Of a DNA stretch of 15,118 nucleotides, positions 12,875-15,118 are shown in pieces (positions within the stretch are counted from its first letter, which is position 1; each line of letters opens with the position of its first letter). The stretch is from the NCBI GenBank assembly GCA_964629765.1, contig CAZVTK010000112.1:1-15118 (forward strand), read 5' to 3'. The translations under genes were made by a program, and so were the position numbers. This DNA comes from RCIO01 sp964629765 (GTDB lineage Bacteria; Pseudomonadota; Alphaproteobacteria; Rhizobiales; Rhizobiaceae). A model generated the notes under the pieces. It had not been told where the DNA came from, did not search any database, and worked only from the letters and a program-made list of their open reading frames with translations.

Positions 12875-14407
12875 ATGGACGATACGACGCGCGCCTATCA
12901 GGCCTTCAAGCGTCGCGAAGTCGCGGTCAGGTGTGGTGCGCGGTTGCCGACCGAGGAAGAACTCCTGCGGGGGATGCCGTTCTTCCGCGACGATTTTCGG
13001 GAGGACATGCGCGAGTACGGCGATCGGCTGGCTCGCCGGCTGCGCAAGCGGCAGCGACACGACCTCCAGCCTGCCGTCGCCTGCCTGGAGGAACTCACGG
13101 TCGAGCAAAGCCTCGACGGCGTTCAAGCCTTTGCGGCGTCCCTGGATCGCATCAAGGACAAGTCCGGGCTCCCGGTCAGGGCTGCGCAGCTTCGGTGCCT
13201 CATGTACCAGGCTGGCTTCGGATCAGCCGATGCGGCTGCCGCAATTGCCGGCGAGATGGCCCTGGTGGCGATGAAGGACGCGGACACCGGTTACAAGCCA
13301 CAGATGCTGTGGCGCGCATTGGCCTGGTCGGCATTCTCCCGCGACATGGCCGAGCAGCAGCGATATGGGCGATACCACAGCAATGCGAGAGGTCTGGAGT
13401 TCCAGCACGACCTGCAGACTTACTCGTACCTCTTCAAGAACGTGATCCGGCGAGCGAGCCCGGAAGAGAAAACGCCACCAGCTTCGAAGCACTCGCCGTC
13501 AGGCGCTGCAGGAGATCAACCGACCCAGTCCGGCGACGCGCCGTCCAATGGCAGGGTTGTCGTGTTGCGGGAGGTCGGCAATGCATCTGCCAGGGGTCAC
13601 GACGTCTCCAAGGATTTCGAGAAGATCGTTGGTCAGCGCCTGCCTGTTCCGGTGCTACCGGACCTCGCTGGTGTCCGGGCAAACCTCGCCGCAGAGTTCC
13701 CCTATGCCACGTCACTCGTCGACCAGCTTCTGACAGGCCTCGCTGGGCGCAGCTATCTGCACATGCGCCCGACGATCTTCCTGGGGCCGCCCGGCTGCGG
13801 GAAGTCCCGCTTCGCACGAAGGCTCGCGGAAGAACTCGGCGCCCCCTACGAGATGATCCCGTGCGGCGGCATGAGCGACAGCGGGCTCGGCGGAGCGGCA
13901 CGGCGCTGGTCAACCGGGGAACCCAGTCTTCCCATGCTTGCGGTGCGGCGTCACGAGTGCGCCGGCCCGGTCATCATCCTCGACGAGATCGAGAAGGTCG
14001 GGACCGGACGTAACAACGGCAATCCACATGACGTGCTGTTGGGCATGCTGGAGCAGGAAACGGCGAGCCGCTGGCATGACCCGTACATCCAGGCAAGCTG
14101 CGACCTGTCCCACCTGACCTGGCTAATGACGGCCAACGAGGTGTCAACAATTTCCCCGATCCTGCGCGATCGTTGCCGGGTCCTACGTTTCCCCGAGCCT
14201 GGACCCGAGCATCTGCCGCACCTCGCCATCCGCATCATGGAGCGGGTTTACGTCGAACGGGGCCAAAGTCCGCGTTGGGCGACCCCGCTGGAAGGATTCG
14301 AGCTCGAGGCGGCAGCCTCGGTCTGGAGCGGAGGTTCCATCCGGACACTGGAACGCATCGTAGAGCAACTGGTCGAGGCCAGGGAGCGCGAGAGGCCCCT
14401 GCAATGA
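12875..14407 (+). CDS. AAA+ ATPase with Lon-like ATPase core but no protease domain
   Basis: A 510-residue protein. Residues 1-200 are an unrecognised, mostly helical region; 200-240 look like a disordered linker. From about 240 comes a AAA+ module: Walker A GPPGCGKS (304-311), CGGMSDSGLGG, Walker B VIILDEIEK (366-374), sensor 1 N421 in WLMTANE, arginine-finger region LRDR (430-433), and sensor 2 R490 in GGSIRTLERI. The order and wording (GNPHDVLLGMLEQE, DPYIQASCDLSHL) follow Lon, but the Lon N-domain and the serine-lysine S16 protease domain are absent. It is probably an unfoldase whose peptidase is the M41 protein encoded 82 bases downstream. The ATG at 12875 is chosen; a GTG at 12860, overlapping the previous stop, would add five residues. 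No membrane segment is seen. Confidence 0.87.
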   Translation: MDDTTRAYQAFKRREVAVRCGARLPTEEELLRGMPFFRDDFREDMREYGDRLARRLRKRQRHDLQPAVACLEELTVEQSLDGVQAFAASLDRIKDKSGLPVRAAQLRCLMYQAGFGSADAAAAIAGEMALVAMKDADTGYKPQMLWRALAWSAFSRDMAEQQRYGRYHSNARGLEFQHDLQTYSYLFKNVIRRASPEEKTPPASKHSPSGAAGDQPTQSGDAPSNGRVVVLREVGNASARGHDVSKDFEKIVGQRLPVPVLPDLAGVRANLAAEFPYATSLVDQLLTGLAGRSYLHMRPTIFLGPPGCGKSRFARRLAEELGAPYEMIPCGGMSDSGLGGAARRWSTGEPSLPMLAVRRHECAGPVIILDEIEKVGTGRNNGNPHDVLLGMLEQETASRWHDPYIQASCDLSHLTWLMTANEVSTISPILRDRCRVLRFPEPGPEHLPHLAIRIMERVYVERGQSPRWATPLEGFELEAAASVWSGGSIRTLERIVEQLVEARERERPLQ

Positions 14408-14489
14408 TGGTCGGGCGGGCAGCTGCAGCCTGCGCACCCCGGCAAATCGATTCCTTCTGTCCGCCGTCACACCAAGGAAAGGAAAAGGC

Positions 14490-15118
14490 ATGACCGCACG
14501 TCCGAAGCATCAGGCGCACAGGCCGGAACGCAGCGAATCCCTGACCAGGCGGCTTGCGATCCATGAAGCCAGCCACGCGGTGACCCGTCTTTGCCTTGCC
14601 CTCGACACCGTCACCGAGGTCACCATCGAGGCGCCGCATGGCGGGTACGTCAACGCCCGCACCGACGTCTATCCCGAGAACACGAGCGAGGTTCTCTCGG
14701 CCCACCTTTGCCTGATGCTCACTGGCCGGGCGGGCGAAGAGGTGTTCCTGAAGAGCGTCGGCGCCAACAACAATGGCGAGGCGGTCGGAAGCGACATCGA
14801 GGTCGCCACCAAGCTTGCCTACGACATGGAAACGTCGATGGGTGTTGGGCAGAAGATGCCGCTGCTCTTCCGGCGTTGCAAGGATTGGGCACATCACCTC
14901 GCCACGAACGCTGAACTCGCAGCCGATGTGAACAAGCGCCTGGAGGGCGCGTACGAGGAGGCACTGGGACTCGTCATGAAGCAGGCCGCTGCCATCGACT
15001 ACGTCTACGGTGAGCTTCTCCGGGACGGCACGCTGAAAGGACCCCGGCTGGACGCGGTGCTGGGGGTGTCAACGGCGGCGCAAAAGTCGGCCATTGGGCG
15101 GCGCAAAAGTAGGCCACT
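14490..15118 (+). CDS. Stand-alone M41 (FtsH-type) zinc peptidase, 3' end entered by an insertion sequence
   Basis: A peptidase-only relative of the FtsH protease domain. HEASH at residues 25-29 is the HExxH zinc site, and D102 in GSDIEVATKLA is at the place of the third ligand. The spacing of 73 residues from H29 to D102 is close to the 74 in E. coli FtsH. GRAGEEVF precedes it, and the YDMETSMGVGQKMPLLF stretch matches the FtsH block. The FtsH membrane segments and AAA domain are missing. AAGGAAAGG precedes the ATG. The frame stays open to the window edge, but from base 15067 it runs into an IS21-type end, so only about 192 codons are native and the original C-terminus is lost or altered. 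The catalytic residues are intact. It probably works with the ATPase encoded upstream. Confidence 0.85.
   Translation, partial: MTARPKHQAHRPERSESLTRRLAIHEASHAVTRLCLALDTVTEVTIEAPHGGYVNARTDVYPENTSEVLSAHLCLMLTGRAGEEVFLKSVGANNNGEAVGSDIEVATKLAYDMETSMGVGQKMPLLFRRCKDWAHHLATNAELAADVNKRLEGAYEEALGLVMKQAAAIDYVYGELLRDGTLKGPRLDAVLGVSTAAQKSAIGRRKSRP
15067..15118 (+). mobile_element. Left end of an IS21-family insertion sequence (partial)
   Basis: Starting at TGTCAACGGCGG, the last 52 bases hold two copies of a 22-base repeat at 15074-15095 and 15097-15118 that match at 20 positions (core GGCGGCGCAAAAGT). Elements of the IS21 family begin with TG and carry several short repeats of this kind, with a GCAAAAGT-GGCCACT style wording, for binding of the IstA transposase. 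No transposase gene is inside the window, so the family call rests on the end sequence alone. Confidence 0.65.

Noticed and set aside
15074..15118. The two 22-base repeats as the start of a CRISPR array
   Set aside because: The repeats are separated by one base and differ from each other; no spacers are present, and they match the layout of insertion-sequence ends.

Overview
The window is GC-rich chromosomal DNA from an alphaproteobacterium. It is most likely a member of the Hyphomicrobiales (Rhizobiales), perhaps near Phyllobacteriaceae. The evidence is the RpoD C-terminus, the HlyU-family small protein, the Pro/Ala/Glu-rich OmpA-family protein and the SIMPL-domain protein, all of which look rhizobial. 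The genus is not determined.

Positions 1-11746 look like ordinary core or near-core chromosome. In order they hold: the 3' end of rpoD with its terminator; a Uma2-family nuclease-like gene; a RidA-family gene; a YeiH-type (UPF0324) membrane transporter followed by a LysR regulator; a two-gene envelope/glycan operon (WecB/TagA/CpsF glycosyltransferase overlapping a polysaccharide deacetylase); a HlyU-family protein 4 bases from an HSDL2-like short-chain dehydrogenase. Then come a disordered hypothetical protein and an OmpA-family protein on the minus strand, a YcgN/UPF0260 cysteine-cluster protein overlapping a SnoaL-like protein, a small secreted protein, a strong terminator shared with a convergent SIMPL-domain protein, and a tRNA with a CAU anticodon whose acceptor pairs fit tRNA-Ile2.

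Positions 11747-15118 differ. An AT-richer gap follows the tRNA. Next is a small XRE-type regulator on the minus strand, with a divergent intergenic region carrying two strong palindromes, and then a three-gene plus-strand cassette. The cassette encodes a small protein resembling DUF6634, a 510-residue AAA+ ATPase whose ATPase core reads like Lon but which lacks the Lon protease domain, and a stand-alone M41 (FtsH-type) zinc peptidase. The window ends inside the left end of what looks like an IS21-family insertion sequence, which enters the peptidase gene near its 3' end.

The cassette is the most interesting element. It looks like a split ATP-dependent protease that pairs a Lon-type motor with an FtsH-type peptidase encoded in trans. 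It lies between a tRNA gene and an insertion sequence, with its own probable repressor upstream. Its substrate and purpose cannot be read from the sequence.
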